A stretch of DNA of 64,000 bases from Leptospira venezuelensis (GTDB lineage Bacteria; Spirochaetota; Leptospiria; Leptospirales; Leptospiraceae): positions 248,001-312,000 of the forward strand of contig NZ_NETS01000008.1 in the NCBI RefSeq assembly GCF_002150035.1, in the 5' to 3' direction. Positions 9,194 through 17,489 of the stretch are shown here, piece after piece. The notes below the pieces were generated by a model. The model was not told the DNA's origin. It searched no databases and worked only from the letters and a program-made list of their open reading frames with translations. The stretch's first letter is position 1. Each line of letters begins with the position of its first letter. Both the position numbers and the translations under genes were made by a program.

Positions 9194-10353
9194 TAACCTT
9201 TCAATGCTCCTGCTTTATCAGTTCTTTCCCAGGTAAACGTCTCTCCACTTCTTCCGAAATGCCCGTAAGCAGCGGTTTCCCTGTATTTTCTTCCCTTCTC
9301 CAATAATTGTAAGGATTCAGTAATCCCTCTTGGAGTTAGTTTGAAGTTTGCTTTAATTCTTTTTACGATTTCTTCTTCGGAAAATTTGCCAGTTCCGAAA
9401 GTATCTACGTGAACCGAAACTGGCTCAGCAACACCGATCGCATAAGCCAATTGCACCTCGCACTGAGAAGCAAGACCTGCAGCTACCACGTTTTTCGCGA
9501 TATATCTACCCATGTAAGCAGCGGAGCGGTCCACTTTAGATGGATCTTTTCCGGAGAATGCTCCACCACCATGTCTTCCGTAACCACCGTATGTATCCAC
9601 GATGATCTTACGTCCTGTCAGACCAGTATCCCCGTGTGGTCCACCGATGATGAACTGACCTGTTGGGTTGATAAAATATTTCGTATCTTTTAAGAAGTTC
9701 GCAGGAATAACTTTTTTAATACATTCTTCAATTACAGATTCCTCAATTTGTTTGTGAGAAACATCAGGAGAATGTTGTGTAGAAATTACAACTGTATCTA
9801 TACGAGTAGGTTTTCCGTTTTTATATTCTACAGTTACCTGAGACTTAGCATCCGGACGTAACCATTTTAATTTACCGTTATGACGTAATCCGGACAAATG
9901 TCTAACTAACTCGTGAGAGTAATAGATCGGCATAGGCATAAGTTCAGGAGTTTCATCGATAGCGAACCCAAACATCAAACCTTGGTCACCCGCACCTTGT
10001 TCCTTAAACAGACCTTCTCCCTCAGTAACACCTTGAGAAATGTCAGGACTTTGGGCATGAATATGTGAAGAAACTACAGCGAACTCAGCGTCAAAACCTA
10101 AAGAAACATCGTTGTATCCGATATCCTTGATTACATTCCTTGCGATCTCTACCGAGTCTATTTTGCCCTTACTAGTTACTTCCCCCGCAACTACCACTAG
10201 GTTTGTAGTCACTAAAGTTTCGCAAGCTACCCTGGATTTAGGATCCTGAGCTAAATAAGCGTCCAGAATTGCGTCGGAAATTTGGTCGCAAACCTTGTCC
10301 GGGTGTCCTTCCGATACGGATTCCGAGGTAAAGATGAAGTCTTGAAGGGACAT
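9193..10353 (-). CDS. metK: S-adenosylmethionine synthase
   Basis: A 386-residue MetK that makes S-adenosylmethionine from methionine and ATP. Clear signatures: FTSESVSEGHPDKVCDQISD at the N-terminus, GAGDQGLMFGFA near 120 (the ATP and active-site loop), and GGGAFSGKDPSKVDRSAAY near 260. Length is typical. The downstream transketolase-type gene overlaps by one base. The 5-prime gap of about 195 bases is shared with the divergent ParB-domain gene. It contains a small hairpin (GGGGA/TCCCC, 10386-10401) but no recognisable SAM riboswitch. Confidence 0.97.
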   Translation of the reverse strand: MSLQDFIFTSESVSEGHPDKVCDQISDAILDAYLAQDPKSRVACETLVTTNLVVVAGEVTSKGKIDSVEIARNVIKDIGYNDVSLGFDAEFAVVSSHIHAQSPDISQGVTEGEGLFKEQGAGDQGLMFGFAIDETPELMPMPIYYSHELVRHLSGLRHNGKLKWLRPDAKSQVTVEYKNGKPTRIDTVVISTQHSPDVSHKQIEESVIEECIKKVIPANFLKDTKYFINPTGQFIIGGPHGDTGLTGRKIIVDTYGGYGRHGGGAFSGKDPSKVDRSAAYMGRYIAKNVVAAGLASQCEVQLAYAIGVAEPVSVHVDTFGTGKFSEEEIVKRIKANFKLTPRGITESLQLLEKGRKYRETAAYGHFGRSGETFTWERTDKAGALKG

Positions 10354-10548
10354 TCGATTGTAATTCCTGTTAAAATTATTTCGAAGGGGAGAATCTTCCC
10401 CGCCTAAAACTATAAACCTATGTAAGTCGTCACTGTCAAGTGAATCCGCCCCAACCTTTTCCGGTCCCAGAAGGGTTCCTAAGGAAATTTAGTCAAAACT
10501 TATGAAATTGGTTTGTAGGATTTATACGGTGAAAAAAGCATTTCTTAG

Positions 10549-10947
10549 ATGAAAATTCGGGTCTCCGATATTAAGGTAAAGAACCGCATTCGTAAAGATT
10601 TAGGTGACTTACATGGTCTCAAATCTTCCATACAAAACTTAGGGCTTTTGCATCCGATCATTATCGACCTGGACAATAAATTAGTCTCTGGCGAAAGACG
10701 CCTGGAATGTGTAAAACTTCTGGGCTGGGAATATGTTGATGTCAGAATCGTAGATGTACGAAGTAAAAAAGAAAGAGTTTTGATCGAAGCCGAAGAAAAC
10801 AATGTGCGGCTACCGTTTACCCCAGAAGAACAAGAAAGGGCTCAAAAGCTATTAAGAAGATATTCCCATACAGGGATCCTTGGTAGATTGTTTGCCTGGT
10901 TATTGGATCTTTGGGAATGGTTTTGGTCCTGGCTTTTCAAAAACTAA
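10549..10947 (+). CDS. ParB/Srx-type nuclease-domain protein with hydrophobic C-terminal tail
   Basis: A 132-residue protein. Residues 1-80 form a ParB N-terminal-like domain: RVSDIKVKNRIRKDLGDL, then LGLLHPIIID and the signature VSGERRLECVKLLGW. Instead of a helix-turn-helix DNA-binding region, the protein ends in a tryptophan- and leucine-rich tail (about 105-132, LGRLFAWLLDLWEWFWSWLF). This tail looks like a membrane anchor or amphipathic membrane-binding helix. So it is not a chromosome-partitioning ParB. The fold is shared with sulfiredoxin and ParB CTPases, and the function is unknown. No parA is nearby. It is divergent from metK. Confidence 0.75.
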   Translation: MKIRVSDIKVKNRIRKDLGDLHGLKSSIQNLGLLHPIIIDLDNKLVSGERRLECVKLLGWEYVDVRIVDVRSKKERVLIEAEENNVRLPFTPEEQERAQKLLRRYSHTGILGRLFAWLLDLWEWFWSWLFKN

Positions 10948-11180
10948 ACTAAACCACCTATCCATCATCCCCTCATTCAAAACGTTTCTGTTAAGAGACC
11001 TGGAAATTTTTTTACTCTTCAAATGGAACTTGTTATATGATCCCCGGTGAGACGTAAATTACCACTTTGTAAAAATTTTGCACCGCAAAAGAGGTGTAGG
11101 AAACAAAAATTTATTAATTAGATTTACAAAAAGGAATCTCTTCTCTATCTTGAGCAATCCATACCAAGGAGATCTCTCGA

Positions 11181-11987
11181 ATGAAAAAATCTTCGATCCT
11201 TATAATCTCCACCGCTATAATGGTCAGCTTTGCTGCATGTATCGGTGGACTTCCCGGCCTACAAAGTAATTTCTCGGTCGGTGAACAAGACATTCCAGGA
11301 GTAGGAGTTAAGAAGCTTTTCGCACCTTATTCTGAAACTGTGAACTATTGGGGATACATCAAACCAGGACAAGCCGCTGACGCAGTAGTAAACGGAAAGA
11401 AATCATATTTCCTTTATATTTGGGTTCCAGCAGCTATCGTTGAATTAGGTGTTCGTCTAATTTCCCCTACCGGAGAAATTGGTGAGCCATCTAGCGGCGA
11501 CTTCGTGAGCGAGGCTTTCAAAGCTGCAACTCCTGAAGAAAAAAGCATGCCAAACTGGTTCGATACTTGGATTCGCGTAGAGCGCTTAGCAGCTATTATG
11601 CCGAACCAAATCGAAGGAGCAGCTAAAGGAAAAGCACTTCAAAGTCTTGGCGACAATGACGATGGAGACGATACTTACACTGAAGAGCGTCACAACAAGT
11701 ATAACTCTTTACTTCGTATCCAAATTCCTAATATTCCAAAAAGCTTAGATGAACTTAAAAACATCGACACTAAAAAACTTTTAGTTCGCGGTTTATACAG
11801 AATTACCTTCACTACTTACAAAGTAGGCGAAGTTAAAGGTTCTTTCGTAGCTACTGTTGGAGTTCTTGGCCCTCCAGGTGTTCCAGGTCTTTCTCCTATT
11901 CTTCACGCAAACCCAGCTGAATTGCAAAAATTAGCTGTTGATGCAGAAGAAAAATTGAAAGCTGCAGTTGCTGGAGACAAGAAGTAA
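11181..11987 (+). CDS. lipL32: Major outer membrane lipoprotein LipL32
   Basis: A 268-residue LipL32, the most abundant surface-associated lipoprotein of pathogenic Leptospira. Signal peptide with lipobox FAAC gives lipidated Cys20. The calcium-binding acidic run GDNDDGDDTYTEE is at about 157-169. The conserved stretches ISPTGEIGEPSSGD, EERHNKYNSL and RGLYRITFTTYKVGEVKGSF are all present. A proline/glycine-rich loop GPPGVPGLSP lies near 230. From memory the L. interrogans protein is clearly homologous along its whole length but differs at many positions, mainly in the first 75 residues. An AAGGAG site lies about 9 bases before the ATG. A strong terminator follows, consistent with a single-gene, highly expressed unit. 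Confidence 0.97.
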   Translation: MKKSSILIISTAIMVSFAACIGGLPGLQSNFSVGEQDIPGVGVKKLFAPYSETVNYWGYIKPGQAADAVVNGKKSYFLYIWVPAAIVELGVRLISPTGEIGEPSSGDFVSEAFKAATPEEKSMPNWFDTWIRVERLAAIMPNQIEGAAKGKALQSLGDNDDGDDTYTEERHNKYNSLLRIQIPNIPKSLDELKNIDTKKLLVRGLYRITFTTYKVGEVKGSFVATVGVLGPPGVPGLSPILHANPAELQKLAVDAEEKLKAAVAGDKK

Positions 11988-12019
11988 TCCTTCTTTTTTC
12001 CCGCTTTGCTTAAAGCCGA

Positions 12020-12049
12020 AAGCCGTCGGGTCAAACCGGCGGCTTTTTT
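12020..12049 (+). terminator. Rho-independent terminator of lipL32
   Basis: A ten-base stem AAGCCGTCGG / CCGGCGGCTT with one G-T pair and a six-base loop, followed by a run of five T. It starts 33 bases after the lipL32 stop codon. Confidence 0.9.
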
Positions 12050-12073
12050 ATGCCATCTTCTATATGCAATTTC

Positions 12074-12222
12074 TCACGCGAAGGCGCAGTGGCGCGGAGT
12101 TTATTTTCTTTTTCCAAATGCTCAATGTTCAATTTTTTGACCCAATCCTTAAATTAACTAAATCCTCTAAACATCATAAACCATTATCCAAACCCTCTCT
12201 GCGACTTTGCGGCTCTGTGTGA
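12074..12222. repeat. Dispersed inverted-repeat element, copy B
   Basis: The left arm (12074-12099, starting TCACGCGAAGGCGCAGTGGC) and right arm (12197-12222, starting CTCTGCGACTTTGCGGCTCT) are imperfect reverse complements: 18 of 26 positions match by my hand count. About 97 AT-rich bases lie between them. The arms share words with copies A, C and D. Confidence 0.7.
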
Positions 12223-12360
12223 AAATACCTCTTTCCTACTCTGTAGCTTCTTTGCGAAAAACCTAATACTGTTCAGTTTCAAAAAAGTATCCATTCTCCT
12301 CTTTTTTACCTTTCCAGATATAAATCATAAATTAACGCTTCCTTAAGAAACGCAATCAAA

Positions 12361-12390
12361 TTGAACATAAGTTCATTTATATATTTTATA
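12361..12390 (+). promoter_or_regulatory. Operator-like palindrome TGAAC-N4-GTTCA over a putative promoter
   Basis: TGAACATAAGTTCA at 12362-12375 has perfect 5-base arms around ATAA. It overlaps a possible -35 (TTGAAC, 12361-12366). An AT-rich -10 region (TTTTAT, 12384-12389) follows at 17 bases. It lies about 30 bases before the acyl-CoA dehydrogenase start. A similar motif precedes the convergent SDR gene. The shape suits a TetR-type repressor; this is inference. Confidence 0.45.
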
Positions 12391-12404
12391 TTCGGAGAAT
12401 ATCC

Positions 12405-14159
12405 ATGCTTGAAAATAATTATTTCTTAGAGAATGAAGACCTTAAACAATATTTCGAATCCTTAATAGACTGGGAAGAAGTGGTAAATGCTTTCGAACAA
12501 GGATTTTCCGACAAAAAAGAATATGAAAAAACCGGCAAAGAAGAACTGGCATTAGCTCCAGGAAGTAAAGAAGAAGCCATTGAATTTTATAGATCCGTAT
12601 TGGAATCGGCAGGAGAGATCGCAGGAAAAGAAATAGCTCCATTTGCACAGAAAATGGATGCAGAAGGTTTAATATACGAAAAAGGTAAAGTTAAATTCCC
12701 TAAAGAAATGATAAACGCAGTCCATCTGGTCAAAGAAGCCGGAATTCTTCCCTACTCTATCGGACGTAAACACGGCGGACTTGGACTACCTTGCACCGTG
12801 CAAGCAATGCTTATGGAAATGTTTTCCAGAGCAGATGGATCTGTTGCGATCGCTTTAGGATGTATGAATCTTGCGGAAACCATTGAGAGATTTGGTTCAG
12901 ATGAAATGGTACAAACTTACGTACCAAAAATGGTAGCTGGAGAACTCTGCGGTGCAATGGCACTCACAGAACCGAATTATGGATCAGATCTCCCGAATTT
13001 ACAAACAAAAGCAATCAAAGGAGAGGATGGAGTCTGGAGAATTACAGGAGCCAAACGATTTATCACTCATGGCTGTGGTTTTGATGATAAACCGTCCATC
13101 ATCCTTACATTAGCAAGAACCGGAAGTCCAACAAGTGGCGCAAGAGGACTCTCATTCTTTATTGTTAAAAGTGAAGATGTGGAAATCGCAGGCATAGAGA
13201 AAAAAATGGGGTTACATTGCTCTCCCACCTGCGAGGTAGTTTATGAAAATACTCCAGGTATATTAATCGGAGAAGAAGGTTACGGCCTTGTAAAATATTC
13301 CATGGCAATGATGAACGGAGCAAGACTTTCCATCGCAGGACAGGCAATGGGAATCGGAGCTGCCGCATATTATGAAGCTATAAAATACGCTGATGAAAGG
13401 GAACAATTCGGCAAGAAGATCAAGAATATCCCAGCAGTGAAAAAAATGTTGGATCTAATGGACAGAGAGATTCTCGCAATGCGTTCCATTTTACAGGAAG
13501 CTTCCAGATCAATAGACCTATATCATTGGAAGTCGGAAAAAATGAAAGAGTCCGGAGTAGACGAAAGAGAAATCAAAAAGGACGAATCAATCAAAAAATG
13601 GGAAAAACTCGCAAACCTATTTACTCCATTATCTAAGTATTATATTACAGAACAGGCAAATAAGATAGCATTCGATGCACTGCAGATTCATGGAGGAGCA
13701 GGTTATACATACGACTATGATATTTCTAGAATCTATAGAGATGTAAGGATCACAAATATCTACGAAGGAACCACACAATTGCAGGTCGTAGCAGCCATTG
13801 GAGGAATTGTCACCGGACTCGGATCCAAAGGGATCTTAAGACAATATTTGGATGAAGAAATGTCAAACTTCTCACCTTCTAGAGAGCTTTCAGACAATCG
13901 CAAAACACTGGAAGAGTCCCATTCTATATATTCTTCATTAGAAAACGGAACATCCAAGGACGAAGTCGCATTCGAGCTGGTAGAATCTGCAACCAGAGTC
14001 ATAATCGGCGTGATTTTAGAAAGAAGCCTAAAAAAGCTGGATGGAGATCCTAAAAAGGAAAGAGCTACGCTAGTACACTTTTATAACCTAGATAGCTCAG
14101 CTTTATTAGAATATAATAAAATCCGCATCCAAAATAAGAAGAGCCTGGCCCTAGTTTAG
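12405..14159 (+). CDS. Acyl-CoA dehydrogenase (long form)
   Basis: A 584-residue acyl-CoA dehydrogenase, longer than the usual 380. Core motifs: CGAMALTEPNYGSDLP near 185 (flavin and substrate loop), RITGAKRFITHG, the DEREQFGKKI helix, and LQIHGGAGYTYDYDISRIYRD. The catalytic glutamate is about residue 454 in IYEGTTQLQ. The extra length is a roughly 50-residue N-terminal extension and a helical C-terminal domain of about 120 residues, as in VLCAD/FadE-like enzymes that handle long acyl chains. A GGAGA site lies upstream of the ATG. The 3-prime end overlaps the convergent SDR gene by 9 bases. Confidence 0.92.
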   Translation: MLENNYFLENEDLKQYFESLIDWEEVVNAFEQGFSDKKEYEKTGKEELALAPGSKEEAIEFYRSVLESAGEIAGKEIAPFAQKMDAEGLIYEKGKVKFPKEMINAVHLVKEAGILPYSIGRKHGGLGLPCTVQAMLMEMFSRADGSVAIALGCMNLAETIERFGSDEMVQTYVPKMVAGELCGAMALTEPNYGSDLPNLQTKAIKGEDGVWRITGAKRFITHGCGFDDKPSIILTLARTGSPTSGARGLSFFIVKSEDVEIAGIEKKMGLHCSPTCEVVYENTPGILIGEEGYGLVKYSMAMMNGARLSIAGQAMGIGAAAYYEAIKYADEREQFGKKIKNIPAVKKMLDLMDREILAMRSILQEASRSIDLYHWKSEKMKESGVDEREIKKDESIKKWEKLANLFTPLSKYYITEQANKIAFDALQIHGGAGYTYDYDISRIYRDVRITNIYEGTTQLQVVAAIGGIVTGLGSKGILRQYLDEEMSNFSPSRELSDNRKTLEESHSIYSSLENGTSKDEVAFELVESATRVIIGVILERSLKKLDGDPKKERATLVHFYNLDSSALLEYNKIRIQNKKSLALV

Positions 14160-14912
14160 GGCTTTTCTCCGTTTCCAATTTTCGATGATTTGATACATAC
14201 GCAGTGGATAGATAAGGAATCTATCCGCGAACATCATCAAAGCAAATATCCTCGAAGGTAATACTCTCTTTTTATTCCAGCGAATCCCAGATATAACCGC
14301 CGAAGCGACCTGTTTCGGGGTTTGAGAAGGAAAAGGCACCGGAACCTTCTTACCAGCTGCATCGAAAAAATTTGTTCGAGTAGCGATTGGATAAACAATC
14401 ATCAACCGATGAGGTTTTTTTAGTTCAAACTGAAATGCTTCCGCAAAAGAATGCACCGCCGCTTTGGTTGCAGAATACAATGCATAACCTGGGATAGACA
14501 GAAAGCTCATAGCAGAAGCGGTGATGATATAATAGACCGGGTTAGAATATTCTGACTGAACTTTTTGCAAGCCGTAGATAGCGGAGAAAACATTTGTCTG
14601 AAAAATTTTTTCAATACGTTTCCAATCTGGCTTCTTAATCTCTTCATAGTATGCAAAACCTGCATTTGCATAGAAGATATCAATACCGCCCAAAACCTTT
14701 TCTGCTTCCTTAAAAATTTTATCTACGTTTTCAGAAGAGGAAACATCACATTTAAATTTTTTCACCCTCTCGTCCGATACTTCTAAGCGAGAAGGATCCA
14801 GATCCACTGCTAAAATTTTAACACCATCGAATTTAAGAAGTTTAAGTAAAGTTTCCTTCCCAATTCCGGATGCAGCCCCAGTTATCACGACACGTTTTCC
14901 TTTTATATCCAT
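14151..14912 (-). CDS. SDR family NAD(P)-dependent oxidoreductase
   Basis: A 253-residue short-chain dehydrogenase. TGAASGIG at 11-18 is the cofactor loop and YANAGF near 80 is the NAG motif. The catalytic serine lies in ITASAMSF, and YSATK provides Tyr and Lys. A basic C-terminus follows (ENWKRRKALN). Its 3-prime end overlaps the convergent long-chain acyl-CoA dehydrogenase gene by 9 bases. The upstream region carries an operator-like palindrome related to the one before that partner, so the two may respond to the same regulator. Substrate unknown; a lipid-related ketone or aldehyde is an inference from context. AGGAAGGGAAG precedes the ATG. Confidence 0.9.
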   Translation of the reverse strand: MDIKGKRVVITGAASGIGKETLLKLLKFDGVKILAVDLDPSRLEVSDERVKKFKCDVSSSENVDKIFKEAEKVLGGIDIFYANAGFAYYEEIKKPDWKRIEKIFQTNVFSAIYGLQKVQSEYSNPVYYIITASAMSFLSIPGYALYSATKAAVHSFAEAFQFELKKPHRLMIVYPIATRTNFFDAAGKKVPVPFPSQTPKQVASAVISGIRWNKKRVLPSRIFALMMFADRFLIYPLRMYQIIENWKRRKALN

Positions 14913-14969
14913 CTTCCCTTCCTATTTAGATCCTGTAGAAATTAATTTAATCCGACTATTTAGGAAACA

Positions 14970-15012
14970 AAAATACTTACATCCAGGCTTTTGTAAACAT
15001 CTGTTCACAAAA
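14970..15012 (-). promoter_or_regulatory. Operator-like palindrome overlapping the SDR promoter
   Basis: 14989-15012 is an 11-base inverted repeat, TTTTGTAAACA and TGTTCACAAAA, with one mismatch and a 2-base centre. On the minus strand it contains TGAAC-AGAT-GTTTA, like the acyl-CoA dehydrogenase site. It also includes a -35-like TTTACA. TATTTT (14970-14975) follows after 16 bases as a -10. The start codon is about 58 bases further on. Confidence 0.45.
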
Positions 15013-15193
15013 CAAAATCAATTAATCGAAAGGTTTATAACGAACAATGTCAGGAAAATAATAAATTATTTATTCAATCCTTATCCAAACGATTCAAAAA
15101 ATATCTTTCCTTTCAAAATATCTTTTGAACAATCGTTACGGCATATTCATAAATGTTATGCATTGAATCCGGGTTTGCTCCAGGATACTTAAA

Positions 15194-17482
15194 ATGATAC
15201 AAAGGAATTTTTATCATATCTTCGAAACTATTCATAGAAAAGTTTCATACACATTCTCCATAGTTGCGTTTTCTTTAACCGGCGGATGGTTCGGGGCAAT
15301 GTATGCCTATTTTTTTGGTCAGGCAACCATCCCGATGTTTTCTGTAAAAACACATTATCCGATCATTCTCTCCTTTTTTTTAGCAACAATCTTAGTTACA
15401 ATCTTACATAGTATCCAATATGGGTTCTTAGCCCGATTTGGGTTTTCTGGAATTGAAACTCATATCAGAAGAATTAATAAAGCCTTGGATCATAATTCTT
15501 CCATACGAAGACTAGGCTCGGAAGAATTGGATCTAATACTATCCGATCTAATTAAATTACCTACTCATAATATGATCACCGCATTCGGTTATGGATGTTT
15601 TGTTTTTTCAGTTAATGTGGTAGCCTATTTAATATTTAATTATGAGCTTAAAGAACTTTGGTATATTTTTTTAGGCTGGTCGGCAGCTATTTTCGTTTAT
15701 TGCGGCTTTAGTTATATTATCACGGATTATATCACGGGTCCCAAAAGGGTAATGTTAAAGAAAGTCTTGTTGAGTAGATCCTACTCTTCTAATTTTCCAG
15801 CCGGATTTTTGGGCTTAAAAGGAAAGTTTGGATTTCTACTTTCCTTGGTATTACTTTCTTTAAGCATATTAGCAGTTTATGTAGGACTAAGGCCAAATTC
15901 TTATTTAGAGATCGTCATTTTCATCGGGCTCACCTTCTTTGCTGCTACCATACTCATTATATTATACTTCCAATCCATTTCGACTACCCTAGAGCAAATC
16001 GGAAAATCTGCGAATGATCTGGCTGCAGGTGGTCCAGGAAAATTGCCCCTGGTTTCGAATGACCGAGAATTTTTAGGATTTGCAAGAGACTTTGCAAAAG
16101 CGACAGGAGAAATAGGAAGGATCAGAGAACATCTTCAATCTTTAGTCGAAGAAAAAACTTCGGAGCTTAGAGAAACATTACGAACTGTAGAAGAACTTAA
16201 AAAACAACAGGATGGAGACTATTTTCTTACTTCTCTTTTGATAAAACCCCTTGGGATCAATCGAACGACTGGAAGAAAGGCAAAAGTTGATTTTTTAATT
16301 AAGCAGAAGAAGAACTTCGTATTTAAGGGTAAAGAAAGCGAGATAGGCGGAGATATTTGTATCGCACAAGAAATCCTTTTAAGAGGAAAGGAATACACAG
16401 TATTTTTGAATGCGGACGCTATGGGAAAATCATTACAAGGAGCAGGAGGTGTTCTTGTATTAGGAGCTGCATTCCACTCTATTCTACAAAGAACACTTAC
16501 AAATGAAAATACCTACTCACTATACGCTGAAAAATGGATAAAGAATGCATTTACAGAATTGCATAAATTATTCCAGGGCTTCGATGGAAGCATGTTAGTC
16601 TCCATGGTTTTGGGCGTTTTAGATGAACAGGCAGGCATATTATACTATATTAATGCAGAGCATCCTTGGTCCGTTCTATACAGAGATGGAAAAGCCTCCT
16701 TTTTAGAAGAAAGTTTACAATACAGAAAATTAGGGACTCCTGGTATGGAAGGAAGTTTAAGCGTAAAAATTTTCAGACTCCAACCGGCCGATATTCTAGT
16801 TATCGGATCTGACGGAAGAGATGATCTAGAGATCCCTACTAAGTCTGGAGAAAAAACAATGAATGAGGATGAGTCCCTATTTATGAAAATAGTAGAATCT
16901 TCTGAGGGTAATCTTCAAACAATTTTAACAAACTTGGAAGCTAAAGGAAGGATTACGGATGATCTTTCACTTCTGCGAATTGAATATGATCCCGGCAAAT
17001 CCTCAAACAGAACGAAACCAGGGAAAGAAGTTCAAAATCTAAGCAAAAAAGCGAAAGAATTCTTAAAAAATAAAAACATTACGGAAGCAATTCTTGCAAT
17101 TGAAGAAGCGCTAAACCTATCACCGAAAAACCAAATATTAAAGAGAGATTTGATCAGGCTGCATTATAGAAATGGAAATCACCAAGAAGTTTGTTCTCTT
17201 ATGGATTCCTATGTAGAGGAAAATCCGGGCGATACAGACATGATCTATACTGCTTCCTTCTGTTTCAAAAAAATCGGGAACTTCAATCGTTCCTTAGAAC
17301 TTGCAGAAAGGATCCAACTTCGGAATCCGGGGATCCCTGCAAATTTAGCACATATAGCAGACTTAAATTTAAAATTAGGGAGATCCGAGAAAGCAATTAA
17401 CTTTGCAAAACTAAGCCTCGAATTAGATCCACAAAATGAAAGTGCCGTTCAAATTTTAAAAAGTTTGAACGGAAAATCCTAA
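15194..17482 (+). CDS. Membrane SpoIIE/PP2C-type serine phosphatase with C-terminal TPRs
   Basis: A 762-residue signalling protein. The N-terminal half has about six membrane spans in two blocks (roughly 20-85 and 130-270). A HAMP-like linker (SISTTLEQIGKSANDLAAGG) and a coiled coil (about 310-345) follow. The PP2C domain (about 375-600) shows metal-site motifs EIGGDICIA, NADAMGKSLQGAGG and VIGSDGRDDL. The C-terminal 130 residues contain TPR repeats (AKEFLKNKNITEAILAIEEA, then ANLAHIADLNLKLGRSEKAI). RsbU-like proteins of this kind dephosphorylate anti-anti-sigma (STAS) proteins. The target is not adjacent, though a STAS protein is encoded at 33133-33837. No ligand-binding domain is recognisable. 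Confidence 0.88.
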   Translation: MIQRNFYHIFETIHRKVSYTFSIVAFSLTGGWFGAMYAYFFGQATIPMFSVKTHYPIILSFFLATILVTILHSIQYGFLARFGFSGIETHIRRINKALDHNSSIRRLGSEELDLILSDLIKLPTHNMITAFGYGCFVFSVNVVAYLIFNYELKELWYIFLGWSAAIFVYCGFSYIITDYITGPKRVMLKKVLLSRSYSSNFPAGFLGLKGKFGFLLSLVLLSLSILAVYVGLRPNSYLEIVIFIGLTFFAATILIILYFQSISTTLEQIGKSANDLAAGGPGKLPLVSNDREFLGFARDFAKATGEIGRIREHLQSLVEEKTSELRETLRTVEELKKQQDGDYFLTSLLIKPLGINRTTGRKAKVDFLIKQKKNFVFKGKESEIGGDICIAQEILLRGKEYTVFLNADAMGKSLQGAGGVLVLGAAFHSILQRTLTNENTYSLYAEKWIKNAFTELHKLFQGFDGSMLVSMVLGVLDEQAGILYYINAEHPWSVLYRDGKASFLEESLQYRKLGTPGMEGSLSVKIFRLQPADILVIGSDGRDDLEIPTKSGEKTMNEDESLFMKIVESSEGNLQTILTNLEAKGRITDDLSLLRIEYDPGKSSNRTKPGKEVQNLSKKAKEFLKNKNITEAILAIEEALNLSPKNQILKRDLIRLHYRNGNHQEVCSLMDSYVEENPGDTDMIYTASFCFKKIGNFNRSLELAERIQLRNPGIPANLAHIADLNLKLGRSEKAINFAKLSLELDPQNESAVQILKSLNGKS

Positions 17483-17489
17483 TCGTAAG

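Larger units (their letters stand above)
11988..12404. other. 417-base intergenic region downstream of lipL32
   Basis: Holds, in order, the lipL32 terminator, repeat copy B (12074-12222), an AT-rich stretch, and the operator and promoter region of the acyl-CoA dehydrogenase gene. No open reading frame here has plausible coding character. Confidence 0.7.

Noticed and set aside
10354..10548. SAM riboswitch upstream of metK
   Set aside because: Only a small 5-base-stem hairpin is visible; no kink-turn or SAM-box core elements.
13760..14002. Minus-strand frame inside the acyl-CoA dehydrogenase gene
   Set aside because: Shadow of a conserved coding region; the sense frame carries the catalytic motif.
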